From assembly GCF_029892445.1 (NCBI RefSeq), contig NZ_JARXVJ010000001.1, forward strand, positions 2,976,001 to 3,040,000: a DNA stretch of 64,000 nt. The letters run 5' to 3'. Positions 43,905-53,478 of this stretch are shown piece after piece. Every line of letters starts with the position of its first letter. Within the stretch, counting starts at the first letter, position 1. The notes below the pieces were generated by a model. That model ran no database searches, was not told the DNA's origin, and was given only the letters and a program-made list of their open reading frames with translations. The position numbers were made by a program, and so were the translations under genes. Source of the stretch: Chryseobacterium sp. H1D6B (GTDB lineage Bacteria > Bacteroidota > Bacteroidia > Flavobacteriales > Weeksellaceae).

Positions 43905-45977
43905 TTAATGTTTCAGCATTTCCTCTATCTTTTTAGTCAGTTTTTCTGCATTTGGAAGCATTTCTTTTTCCAGTATTAAATTGATTGGAACAGCAGGAAG
44001 ATCCAGCGATCCCATTGCTTCTACCGGAGCATCCAGATATTTGAAACAGTTTTTAGAGATACGGTGTGCAAAAGCCTCTGCAAAAGAATTATTAAGCTGC
44101 TCTTCTGTTAACACAATACATTTTCCGTGAGCTTTTACTCTTTCGAAAACAAGCTCTTCATCTAAAGGAATTAATGTTCTTAAGTCGATAACCTCAATTT
44201 TTCCGTTAAAGTTTTTAGCAGCTTCTTTAGCCCAGTAAACTCCCATTCCATAAGTTACAACTAATAGGGTTGTTCCTTTTGAAATTTCATTTTGATCTGC
44301 TTCGATGATTATTTTTCCTTTCCCAAATGGCAAAATATAATCTTCTGCAGGTTCTATTGTTTTAGCGTCTTCAGTTCCCGGAACCTTGCTCCAGTACAAT
44401 CCTTTGTGCTCCAGCATTATAACCGGATTTGGGTCGTAATACGCTGCTTTTAATAAACCTTTGAAATCTGCTGCGTTACTTGGGTAAGCTATTTTGATAC
44501 CTTTAATATTGGCTAAAATACTTTCAACACTTCCGCTGTGGTAAGGTCCGCCGCCGCCGTAAGCTCCGATGGGAACACGGATAATATTGCTGACAGGGAA
44601 TTTGCCGTTGCTTAGATAATTAGATTTAGAAATTTCGGTGATCAGCTGGTTGATTCCCGGATAGATGTAATCTGCAAACTGAACTTCAACGATAGGTTTT
44701 AATCCCACTGCGCTCATACCGGTTGTAGAACCAATAATATAAGCTTCTTGAATCGCTGTGTTGAAAACTCTTTTGCTTCCGAATTTCTTACCTAAAGTTA
44801 CTGTTTCACGGAAAACCCCTCCGATTCTCTCTCCTACATCCTGCCCGTAAAGTAAAGCTTCAGGATGCTTCCACATAAGTTCCTGAATAGCATGGATCGC
44901 AGCATCTACCATTACGATTTTTTCTCCTCCGGCAGGTTCGCGTGTTCCCGATTCCTCTGTAATAGGAGTAGGTGCAAAAATATGAGTTGCTACTGTTTCA
45001 GGTTTAGGATCTTCAGCATTTTGAGCTCTTTCAAAAGCCTCTTCAGCTTCTAATCTGGCTTTCTTTGTAATCTGCTTTAATAGCTCTTCATCAGCCCCGG
45101 ACTCTAATAATTGTTTTCTCAGGATTTCTCCCGGATCTTTTGCTCTATGTTTTGTTAAATCTTCTTCGTCTCTATAGAATTCTCTTCTCACTCCTGAAGT
45201 ATGGTGGCCGATAAGTACAGTTTTTGCGCAGACTACTAAAGGTTTTCTTTCGTTTCTTACAAAATCCACAGCTTTTTTCATTACTTCGAAACTCTCTGAA
45301 AAATCAGTTCCGTCCACTCTCATTCTGCTTAAGCCGGTAAATCCAGCCACAAAATCATATGCATCACAAGTTCTTGCTTCTTCCTTGGTTACAGAAATTC
45401 CCCAATCATTGTCTTGAACCAAAAATATGATAGGAAGCTGATGCAGCGCTGCGAACTGTAAAGCTTCACTTACCTCACCTTCAGTTACAGAATTGTCACC
45501 AAGACTGCATACAACAACAGGATTGTTTTCAAAATGCTGTAAATCGAAATCTTGAATGTATTTTATTCCTTGTGCAACTCCAGTGGTGGGAATGGTCTGC
45601 ATTCCGGTTGCGGAACTCTGGTGTATAATCTTCGGCATGCTTTCATTTCTACTCGAAGGGTGAGAGTAGTAAGATCTGCCTCCAGAAAATGGATCGTCAG
45701 CTTTTGCTAATAACTGAAGCATCAAATCGTAAGGCTGAAAACCAATACCAAGAAGTAAACTTTCGTCTCTGTAGTAAGGAGATACCCAGTCTTCTTTTTT
45801 TAGCTGATAGGCTGTTGCCAGCTGAATAGCCTCGTGTCCTCTTGAGGTACTATGTACATACTTACAGATATTTCTGTTTTCTTCATATATATCCGCCATT
45901 GCTTTTGCAAGCATCATGTGGTTGTAGGCTTTTAATAAAATATCCTGAGAGACTTTTTCGTGAAGTGTATTTTCCAT
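43905..45977 (-). CDS. 2-oxoacid dehydrogenase E1 component, alpha-beta fusion
   Basis: 690 aa thiamine-dependent enzyme, probably the branched-chain 2-oxoacid dehydrogenase E1 or a pyruvate-type relative. The alpha half (about 1-330) has RGHEAIQLA and the ThDP motif GDNSVTEGEVSEAL (about 160-175). The beta half (about 345-690) opens EKIVMVDAAIHAIQELMWKHPE and has GQDVGERIGGVFRET and the final Tkl_C domain (SKGTTLLVVTYGMG). In most bacteria these are two genes. I place the start at ATG 45977: the upstream TTG three codons earlier lies in the -7 box TATCTTTG. E2 and E3 genes are not in the window. Confidence 0.92.
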   Translation of the reverse strand: MENTLHEKVSQDILLKAYNHMMLAKAMADIYEENRNICKYVHSTSRGHEAIQLATAYQLKKEDWVSPYYRDESLLLGIGFQPYDLMLQLLAKADDPFSGGRSYYSHPSSRNESMPKIIHQSSATGMQTIPTTGVAQGIKYIQDFDLQHFENNPVVVCSLGDNSVTEGEVSEALQFAALHQLPIIFLVQDNDWGISVTKEEARTCDAYDFVAGFTGLSRMRVDGTDFSESFEVMKKAVDFVRNERKPLVVCAKTVLIGHHTSGVRREFYRDEEDLTKHRAKDPGEILRKQLLESGADEELLKQITKKARLEAEEAFERAQNAEDPKPETVATHIFAPTPITEESGTREPAGGEKIVMVDAAIHAIQELMWKHPEALLYGQDVGERIGGVFRETVTLGKKFGSKRVFNTAIQEAYIIGSTTGMSAVGLKPIVEVQFADYIYPGINQLITEISKSNYLSNGKFPVSNIIRVPIGAYGGGGPYHSGSVESILANIKGIKIAYPSNAADFKGLLKAAYYDPNPVIMLEHKGLYWSKVPGTEDAKTIEPAEDYILPFGKGKIIIEADQNEISKGTTLLVVTYGMGVYWAKEAAKNFNGKIEVIDLRTLIPLDEELVFERVKAHGKCIVLTEEQLNNSFAEAFAHRISKNCFKYLDAPVEAMGSLDLPAVPINLILEKEMLPNAEKLTKKIEEMLKH

Positions 45978-45983
45978 AGAAAG

Positions 45984-46012
45984 CAAAGATAAAAATAAAA
46001 TTATTCTACAAA
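45984..46012 (-). promoter_or_regulatory. Promoter abutting the E1 start codon
   Basis: On the minus strand TTTG (46009-46012), 17-nt spacer, TATCTTTG (45984-45991), then 6 nt to the ATG at 45977. Consensus boxes and spacing predict a leaderless mRNA. Confidence 0.62.
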
Positions 46013-46043
46013 AAACAAAACACTAACAATTGTTAGTGTTTTG
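46010..46043 (-). terminator. Terminator of the subtilase gene
   Basis: Perfect 14-bp palindrome (arms CAAAACACTAACAA and complement, 46016-46043) followed on the minus strand by a T-run, 23 nt after the subtilase stop. The run overlaps the -33 box of the next gene. Confidence 0.85.
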
Positions 46044-46065
46044 TTGAATTTATAATAATATAAAA

Positions 46066-48183
46066 TTATTCTTTAATAACTTTCTTAGAAATGGTTTCTT
46101 TTTCGGTTTTTACTTCAACGATATAAATCCCTTTAGTGTAAGAAGATAAATCTACGCTTACTTCATCACTGTTAATGACTCCGCTTTGTAATTTTTTACC
46201 GGTAAGATCATAAATATTGAAAGTAGATCTCTTAGAAGCTTTCAATACTTTAACAATGTCTTTAGTAATTGTTGGAGCAATGATAATACCGCTGGCTTTA
46301 CTGATTTCACTAGTTCCTAATACTAATTCATTATAACCTGTAGCGATAATAGAATAGTTTTGAGGAGCATTAGCACCAGCATTATTTTTTAAAGTTCCTT
46401 TATTAGAAATTTCAATTCTATAATTTCTGCCGGCAACGGGAGCGTCAATTACTACCTGCTCTACGTTATCTACCGTGTTGTCTCCTTTCGTTGCGGGAGT
46501 CATTGGGCTTGTTGCGTTTAACTTCCATGGAGTATAAACTTCATTAGTAACGGTATCAATGATTCTTAAATCTAAATCATTGATTAATCTTGATACTCTG
46601 TAGTTATATAAAACAGCCCAAGAGCTAGAATTAATAACGTATTCAGGATCTATCCAAGAAATGGTTACTTTTAAAGGTTCAGTTCCGGAAGCTTTGACTA
46701 CTTTTTTGTTTGGAGTTCCGCTTGTTAAAGTTTCATCATTGAATAATACAGAATTATTTGATTTTCCAACCAATAATTCAGCTCCTTTTTTAGCATTGAT
46801 ATACCCCCAACCGTACCATGGATCTGGACCTACAGTTCCAGCTTCAGATGCTGAATGTACCATTAATGTTTTTGAGGCTGCAGCATTTAACTCCGCGTTA
46901 TTGAATAACGATTTATATATCTGCATCCATAGTCCTATTATCCCAGCAACTTGAGGTGCAGCCATTGATGTTCCGCTGTTTATTTGCCAAGATATACTTC
47001 CTGTTGTATCTTCTGCAGTTGAAGCCATCCATATGTTAGTACCTGGAGAAGCGATATCTGGCTTAATACCACCGTCGTCTCTTGGTCCTGCACTGCTATA
47101 GTCTGACCTTACTACATCTGAAGGTGCAGTATATCTAGAATTGTTAGTCGTGATAATATCAGTAGCACCTACAACAATAATGTTTTTTGCTAATGATCCA
47201 TATCCGATACAGTCAAAGCCTTGTGCGCAGTTAGCAGCAGGTGCAGTGCCATCTGGATAGGCCGTAAAACCTGTACCGTTATAATAATATGATGTAGTTG
47301 GAGATCCTGCATATCCAGGTCCAAATCCAAAATAGTTTCCGGCAGACTTTACAATGGTATAGGTTGGGTTATTATATACAATGGCATCATAACTCTGATC
47401 ATTTGTATAATATGTACCCATTAAATCATAATTATTTCCAGAAATATAATTTCCGCCCCAGTACCATCCGTCAGCCGGATATCCGTCAGCGGTAGTTTTG
47501 TAATCCCAAGCAGCATTTACCCCATAAGAGTGGTTTGAAATTTTAGGCTGAGCGATTAAAATTTTCTGAAATACAGTACTTGTACTTGTACCGCCAGGCA
47601 GGGTAGTAGTTGCAAATCTATAAGAATCCATTGTAGAGTTTAAAGCAACCCCGATAGCGTTTCCTGAAATGGCAACTCCATTGCTTGTAGCAGTCAGAGG
47701 TGATGATTTAGCGGCGATAATACTTGCAACACCTGTAGAGTGAGCGCTGTATGCGTTCGTTGCAGCTTCTTGGTTTACTATTCTCCCTGCAGCGTTGTTA
47801 AAGGCTGTGTGTGCGGCATATATTCTTCCACCGTCAAATATTGTGTATTTAATATTTTCACCTTTAAAAGCTCCTGTAAGCCCAGTAACACCTCCAGCAG
47901 TTGTTAATGCATCTACGTTATTATTGTAAATTTGATTTTGATCATCAACTTTATAAAAATTAGGAACATTACCACTGAAACCGGCTAGATTTGCCCTCTG
48001 CTCTTCAATCTCTTTTAAAACCTCAGGAGATTTATTGGCTCCGTAACGTTTAGAAACATACGAGTCAAATTTTTCATTATTCTCTTTGTTTTGTCTTTCA
48101 AATTCTCTTTTTAAGCCTTCATTGTTTTGCGCACTCATTAACGTAATAGCTAATGTGCTGACCAAAAGTAAATGTTTCTTCAT
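46066..48183 (-). CDS. Secreted subtilisin-like (S8) serine protease with type IX sorting domain
   Basis: 705 aa. Signal peptide MKKHLLLVSTLAITLMSAQ, a ~100-residue propeptide-like region, then the S8 domain: Asp in IFDGGRIYAAHTAF, His in AYSAHSTGVASIIAAK, Ser406 in SGTSMAAPQVAGIIGLW. A jelly-roll-like P domain (about 490-610) precedes the C-terminal sorting domain (about 625-705, FNIYDLTGKKLQSG ... YTKGIYIVEVKTEKE ... KKVIKE), which directs secretion by the type IX system and anchoring to the cell surface. It is a single gene with its own terminator. It is likely to degrade extracellular protein. Confidence 0.95.
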   Translation of the reverse strand: MKKHLLLVSTLAITLMSAQNNEGLKREFERQNKENNEKFDSYVSKRYGANKSPEVLKEIEEQRANLAGFSGNVPNFYKVDDQNQIYNNNVDALTTAGGVTGLTGAFKGENIKYTIFDGGRIYAAHTAFNNAAGRIVNQEAATNAYSAHSTGVASIIAAKSSPLTATSNGVAISGNAIGVALNSTMDSYRFATTTLPGGTSTSTVFQKILIAQPKISNHSYGVNAAWDYKTTADGYPADGWYWGGNYISGNNYDLMGTYYTNDQSYDAIVYNNPTYTIVKSAGNYFGFGPGYAGSPTTSYYYNGTGFTAYPDGTAPAANCAQGFDCIGYGSLAKNIIVVGATDIITTNNSRYTAPSDVVRSDYSSAGPRDDGGIKPDIASPGTNIWMASTAEDTTGSISWQINSGTSMAAPQVAGIIGLWMQIYKSLFNNAELNAAASKTLMVHSASEAGTVGPDPWYGWGYINAKKGAELLVGKSNNSVLFNDETLTSGTPNKKVVKASGTEPLKVTISWIDPEYVINSSSWAVLYNYRVSRLINDLDLRIIDTVTNEVYTPWKLNATSPMTPATKGDNTVDNVEQVVIDAPVAGRNYRIEISNKGTLKNNAGANAPQNYSIIATGYNELVLGTSEISKASGIIIAPTITKDIVKVLKASKRSTFNIYDLTGKKLQSGVINSDEVSVDLSSYTKGIYIVEVKTEKETISKKVIKE

Positions 48184-48217
48184 AACAATTAGTAAGTATT
48201 AAATATGGTACAATTAG

Positions 48218-48225
48218 CAAATTTA
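48218..48225 (-). promoter_or_regulatory. Candidate -7 box for the subtilase gene
   Basis: TAAATTTG on the minus strand, 34 nt before the ATG. The nearest upstream TTTG is only 12 nt away. The rest of the 289-nt gap to dnaE is AT-rich with nothing I can support. Confidence 0.4.
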
Positions 48226-48472
48226 TATAAAATAATCAAATTGTATTATCTTTTTATATAAAAAATAATATAATTTTAAAAAGATGTCAAGTTAATTTGA
48301 TGTTGTATTTTAATTTCTTCTTTTTGTGAGTGTGTTTTAATTGGTGAAAATGTAATTATATAGGTAGCGGCGTGTTCTGATCCTGTAATTATTGCTATCA
48401 TTCATATAGATCAATTATTAGAAAAATTGAAGTAACTTTACATTCTCTTTTTACTTAAAAGCTGGAAATTAC

Positions 48473-51400
48473 ATGTATTTAGTTTTTGACACAGAAACCA
48501 CAGGGTTACCAAAAAATTTCAATGCCCCACTTTCAGATTCGGATAACTGGCCAAGAATGGTACAGATTGCATGGCAGTTACATGATGATAATGGGGAGTT
48601 AATTGAAAACCAGGATTATATAATCAAACCGGAAGGGTTTGATATACCGTTTAATGCCGCGAGAATTCACGGGATAACAACAAAAATTGCTAATGAAGAA
48701 GGACGTGATCTTCAAGAGATTTTAGAAGAATTTTCTAAAGTACTGGAGAGAGTAAGGGTTGTTTCCGGACACAATGTAGAGTTTGACTATAATATTGTAG
48801 GAGCTGAATTTTTTAGAAAAAATTTAAATAATAATCTTCAGGAAAAGCCTAAGGCCGACACCATGATCTTAGGAACAAATTACTGCCAGCTTGGAGGGGG
48901 AAGAGGAGGAAGATTTAAACCTCCTAAACTTGAAGAATTATACGAAAAACTTTACGGAAACAAGTTTGATGAAGCCCATAATGCGGCTGCCGATGTAAAT
49001 GCTACAGCTCAGGTTTTCTTTGAAATGATGAGGATAGGAATAGTTCCTGCCGATATTTTGAAAGTTTCTGAAGATCAGCTGGAGTATTTTAAATCACTTC
49101 ATCCCAATCCGATAAGACCTTTCGGGATTGTTATTAGAAGACAGGTTGCTGATTTTAATAATAAGAAAAAGCAGAATGATTTTGGAAGTATTGATGAAAT
49201 AGATCTAGGGAAATACTTTAATTTTAACAGCCATAGTGTTTTTTCTACATTAGCGGCTACATCAAGTATTTCTGATCTTATCAAAAGAGCTTCTGATGAT
49301 AATTTTCCAGCCGTCGGAATGGTGGATCTGGGAAATATGATGGGAGCTTTTAAATTTGTATCAGCTGTTGAGTCTGCAAATTCTGACAGATCCAAAAAAC
49401 ATAAAGAATATCTCTCCAAAAAACAGGAAGCTGAAGAAAAAGGAGAAGATTTCAATGAAGAAGAACCTGTTTCAGAACCGCTGGTTCCTGTTGTAGGCTG
49501 TGAATTTTATATTTCAGACCGTTATGAGCAGAAGCAGTTTACTAAAGATGATCCTGACAGAAGGACGAATGTAGTGCTTTTGGCGAAAGACTTTAACGGA
49601 TATAAAAATTTAGCTAAACTTTCGAGTATCGGGTTTTTAAAAGGTTTTTATTTTGGAGTTCCAAGGATCAGCCGGGAGCTGATTGCTGAATATAAGGAAG
49701 GATTAATCGCATTGACCTCTGGTATCTCGGGAAATATTCCCGATGCAATTTTAAATACCGGGGAACAGAAAGGAGAGGAGCTTTTCAAATGGTGGAAAGA
49801 TACTTTTGAAGATGATTTCTATGTGCAGCTTCAAAATCATAAACTGCCTGAAGAAGAGCATTTGAATGAAGTGTTATTATATTTTGCAGATAAATATAAT
49901 GTAAAGATTTTAGCGCAAAATGAAACTTATTATACGAATAAAGACGATTCTAATATTCAGGATATCATAAGCTGTATAAAAGACGGGGAGAAACTCTCAA
50001 CACCAGTCGGTAAGGGGTTTGGTAAAAGAAGAGGATTAGCAACTGGTGAATATTATATTAAAAACAGTCATGAAATAAAAGAGGCATTCCTGGCTTACCC
50101 GGATGCTTTTGATGCTTATGAAGAGTTCTTTGCAAAATTCAGCCCCTATACTTTAAAAAGAGATGTTCTTCTTCCTAAGTTTGATATTCCGCAGGAGTTC
50201 ATCAATGCTGAAGATGATGCAGATGGAGGGAAGAGAGGGGAAATGGCTTATCTGACTCATTTAACCTATGAAGGAGCTAGAAAAAGATATGATAATAACA
50301 TCACCGAAGAAATAAAAGAACGTCTTGATTTTGAATTAGACGTTATCGCCAATACAGGGTATCCTGGTTACTTCCTGATTGTACAGGATTTTTGTAACGA
50401 AGCCCGGAATATGGGAGTCTGGGTAGGTCCTGGAAGGGGTTCCGCAGCAGGTTCTGCAGTAGCATATTGTATTGGGATTACCAATGTAGACCCTATTAAA
50501 TATGATCTCCTTTTTGAGAGATTCTTGAATCCAGAAAGGGTTTCGATGCCCGATATTGATATTGACTTTGATGATGAAGGGCGTGACAGGGTTATCAAAT
50601 GGGTAATTGAAAAATATGGACAGAGCCAGGTAGCTCAGATTATTACGTATTCAGTTCTGGGTGGAAAATCAGCAATAAAAGATGCAGGAAGAGTATTGGA
50701 TCTTTCAATTCCTGAAACCAACAATATTGCGAAACTGATTCCTCCAACACCAGGGATGAATATTGCAAAGGCTCTTGCTAAATATGATAAACTGAGGCCG
50801 GAAGACCAGATGCTGGTTGATGAGATGAGAATGATCCTAGGGAATTCTGAGGATCCTCGTTTTGATGTACTTGGAAGTGCAAAAAAAATGGAAGGATGTA
50901 TCAGAAATACCGGAATTCATGCCTGCGGAGTTATTATCACGCCGGAAGATGTAAGTAATCTTGTTCCCGTGACTATTGCAGCGAAAGATGCTGATATCTT
51001 AGTCTCTCAGTTCGATAACTCTGTTGCTGAAAGTGCAGGACTTCTGAAAATGGACTTTTTAGGTCTTAGGACTTTAACAATTATAAAAGATGCCGTAAAG
51101 CTGGTGAAGCAGAGACATAACGTTGATATTGATCCGGATACCATTCCGCTTGATGATACAAAAACATACCAGCTGTTTAAAGAAGGGAGAACGGTAGGTA
51201 TTTTCCAGTATGAAAGTCCTGGGATGCAGAAATATATGAGGGAGCTAAAACCCACAGTTTTTGCCGATCTTATTGCCATGAACGCATTGTACCGTCCGGG
51301 TCCTATTAAATATATTCCAAACTTTATTAATAGAAAGCATGGGATTGAAGAAATTGTTTACGATTTAGATGAAACGGAAGAATATTTAAAGGAAACATAC

Positions 51401-53143
51401 GGAATTACCGTTTATCAGGAACAGGTAATGCTTCTATCACAGAAGCTGGCCAATTTCACAAAAGGTGAAGCGGATACCCTGAGAAAAGCAATGGGTAAAA
51501 AACAGATTGATGTTTTGAATAAGATGTATCCAAAGTTCATCGAAGGAGGAACGAAAAATAATCTGAACGAAGAAAAGCTTAATAAAATATGGAATGACTG
51601 GAAGGCGTTTGCAGAATATGCATTTAACAAATCCCACTCCACCTGTTATGCTTTAATTGCTTATCATACAGCTTATCTGAAGGCGAATTACCCTGCAGAA
51701 TATATGGCAAGTGTGATGAGTAACAACATCAATAATACACCTCAGATTACGATGTTTATGGAAGACTGTAAAAGTATTGGTGTGGATGTTTTAGGACCGG
51801 ATGTTAATGAATCTCAATATAAATTTTCAGTAAACGAAAAAGGTCAGATCCGTTTTGGTCTGGGAGCGATTAAAGGAATCGGGGAAGGTCCGAGTGAAGC
51901 AATAACCAAGGAAAGACAAAATGGAAGGTTCAAGAATATTTATGATTTGTTTGAACGCATCAATCCTTCCCAGATGAATAAAAGAGTGGCAGAAAGTTTA
52001 GTCGTGGCGGGTGCTTTTGATGAACTCGATAAATTCCACCGGGGCCAGTATTTTGATATCGATCCTTCCGGAAAGACAAATTTAGAAAGGCTTTTAAGAT
52101 ATGGACAGAGTTTCCAGGAAAGTAAAAATGAAGTAGAAAATTCTCTTTTTGCAGACTTTGCAGAGGAAATCCAAATAGAACAGCCCAAATTAGCACCATG
52201 CCCTGAGTGGCCGAATATGCATACGCTTAACAAAGAAAAAGAGATCATTGGTTTCTATCTTTCTGCTCATCCGCTTGATGATTTTAAGTATCAGTTCCAG
52301 TTTATGCAGGGGCAGCTTTCCAAAAAAATAGTTTTAGAAAAAGAAGAAGGAGAAAAGCTGGCTGTAGTAGATGAAGTTCCAATTCTTGAGACAGATTCTT
52401 CGGATGAAACCGCAGATATTTTGGAAGTGGTTACGGATGATCTGCTGACAGGAGAAGAAGAGTTAATCGAAGAAGTGACTAAGAAAGCTGAACCGAGAGG
52501 TACTTTTGGTTTTTTAAATCTTGATGAGGTAGATGCTTATAAAGAGCAGGCTTTCGCAGTAAAACCAGGAGAATTGTTTGAAGAAAAAGAAAAAAAGGAC
52601 TGGAAGCAGATCCAGAAAGAAAAGGAGAATGGCGGCGGCGGAAAAGAATATACTGTAGCAGGCTTAATTACGGAATATAGAGTTCAGGACGGATTTAAAA
52701 GCGGTGAAAAAGTAGCTTTCCTTACTTTGGAGGATTATTCAGGTTCTTATTCTTTCAGATTGGGAGACAGGGATTATATGAGGCTGAAGGAAAAGCTTGA
52801 AGTACAGCGTTTCGTTATTTTAAAAATAAAATTTGCGCAGGTAAAAGACGGACGTGTTTTTGTGAATGTAAATGAAGTTATAGAACTTCAGGAAGCATTT
52901 GAAAGATTTGCTAAAAGTATTTCTTTAGTGATGGATATTATGGATTTTAGAAAAGAAGATTTAGAATTTTTCAGAAATGTTCTTGATAAAAATAAGGGCG
53001 ATCAGAAGTTTAAATTCTATATTAAAAATATTGAAGATGACTCTCATATTGAACTTCAGTCTATGAAATATTCAGTAGACTTGAATGGTGATTTAATTAA
53101 AGAAATTCAGCTGCTTAATAAGTACGAATTTTATCTAAATTAA
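48473..53143 (+). CDS. dnaE: DNA polymerase III alpha subunit with fused N-terminal exonuclease
   Basis: 1556 aa. An N-terminal DEDDh 3'-5' exonuclease (about 1-190) starts MYLVFDTETTGLP (Asp6, Glu8), with GHNVEFDYN and AHNAAADVNAT supplying the other acids and the His. A PHP domain (about 250-480) follows, in which the TDH metal motif is replaced (GMVDLGN). The palm has VGPGRGSAAGS and the active-site PDIDIDF (693-699), then thumb/fingers, a tandem HhH region, an OB domain (YTVAGLITEYRVQDG) and an acidic low-complexity insert. It copies the chromosome; the fused exonuclease should proofread in cis. Longer than the ~1160 aa E. coli DnaE because of the extra domain. Single gene. Confidence 0.97.
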   Translation: MYLVFDTETTGLPKNFNAPLSDSDNWPRMVQIAWQLHDDNGELIENQDYIIKPEGFDIPFNAARIHGITTKIANEEGRDLQEILEEFSKVLERVRVVSGHNVEFDYNIVGAEFFRKNLNNNLQEKPKADTMILGTNYCQLGGGRGGRFKPPKLEELYEKLYGNKFDEAHNAAADVNATAQVFFEMMRIGIVPADILKVSEDQLEYFKSLHPNPIRPFGIVIRRQVADFNNKKKQNDFGSIDEIDLGKYFNFNSHSVFSTLAATSSISDLIKRASDDNFPAVGMVDLGNMMGAFKFVSAVESANSDRSKKHKEYLSKKQEAEEKGEDFNEEEPVSEPLVPVVGCEFYISDRYEQKQFTKDDPDRRTNVVLLAKDFNGYKNLAKLSSIGFLKGFYFGVPRISRELIAEYKEGLIALTSGISGNIPDAILNTGEQKGEELFKWWKDTFEDDFYVQLQNHKLPEEEHLNEVLLYFADKYNVKILAQNETYYTNKDDSNIQDIISCIKDGEKLSTPVGKGFGKRRGLATGEYYIKNSHEIKEAFLAYPDAFDAYEEFFAKFSPYTLKRDVLLPKFDIPQEFINAEDDADGGKRGEMAYLTHLTYEGARKRYDNNITEEIKERLDFELDVIANTGYPGYFLIVQDFCNEARNMGVWVGPGRGSAAGSAVAYCIGITNVDPIKYDLLFERFLNPERVSMPDIDIDFDDEGRDRVIKWVIEKYGQSQVAQIITYSVLGGKSAIKDAGRVLDLSIPETNNIAKLIPPTPGMNIAKALAKYDKLRPEDQMLVDEMRMILGNSEDPRFDVLGSAKKMEGCIRNTGIHACGVIITPEDVSNLVPVTIAAKDADILVSQFDNSVAESAGLLKMDFLGLRTLTIIKDAVKLVKQRHNVDIDPDTIPLDDTKTYQLFKEGRTVGIFQYESPGMQKYMRELKPTVFADLIAMNALYRPGPIKYIPNFINRKHGIEEIVYDLDETEEYLKETYGITVYQEQVMLLSQKLANFTKGEADTLRKAMGKKQIDVLNKMYPKFIEGGTKNNLNEEKLNKIWNDWKAFAEYAFNKSHSTCYALIAYHTAYLKANYPAEYMASVMSNNINNTPQITMFMEDCKSIGVDVLGPDVNESQYKFSVNEKGQIRFGLGAIKGIGEGPSEAITKERQNGRFKNIYDLFERINPSQMNKRVAESLVVAGAFDELDKFHRGQYFDIDPSGKTNLERLLRYGQSFQESKNEVENSLFADFAEEIQIEQPKLAPCPEWPNMHTLNKEKEIIGFYLSAHPLDDFKYQFQFMQGQLSKKIVLEKEEGEKLAVVDEVPILETDSSDETADILEVVTDDLLTGEEELIEEVTKKAEPRGTFGFLNLDEVDAYKEQAFAVKPGELFEEKEKKDWKQIQKEKENGGGGKEYTVAGLITEYRVQDGFKSGEKVAFLTLEDYSGSYSFRLGDRDYMRLKEKLEVQRFVILKIKFAQVKDGRVFVNVNEVIELQEAFERFAKSISLVMDIMDFRKEDLEFFRNVLDKNKGDQKFKFYIKNIEDDSHIELQSMKYSVDLNGDLIKEIQLLNKYEFYLN

Positions 53144-53167
53144 TTGAATACAGTAGAAAATATATCT

Positions 53168-53193
53168 AAAAGTGGCTTTTTGCCACTTTTTTT
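53168..53193 (+). terminator. Terminator of dnaE
   Basis: Stem AAAAGTGGC / GCCACTTTT with a TTTTT loop, followed by T-run, 25 nt after the dnaE stop. The following 53194-53478 is AT-rich; a TCAACAATTGTTGA inverted repeat is the only structure seen. Confidence 0.85.
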
Positions 53194-53478
53194 GTGTTAA
53201 AAATTTATTTTTTTTGAAAATTTTCTGAAAATAATTATTTCCTGCTTTGGGAAGATAACTATTTTTTCCCATTATTTAGATTTATAGGTAAGTGTTTGTA
53301 AATGAATACTTATCAATAATTCAACAATTGTTGATGTTTTTATTTAATTCAAATGTTTGTTTAATTATTGATAAAGAAACTGTCGTTTTGTTTTATTTGT
53401 CGTAAAATATTATAATAATTTTTGATTTTGATTGAATTATTTATTTAATTTTATCCCCTAATTTAATTTTTACTAAGT

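Noticed and set aside
53318..53340. Inverted repeat TCAACAATTGTTGA in the AT-rich gap after dnaE
   Set aside because: Short, in AT-rich sequence, no T-run; could arise by chance and no function is suggested by position.
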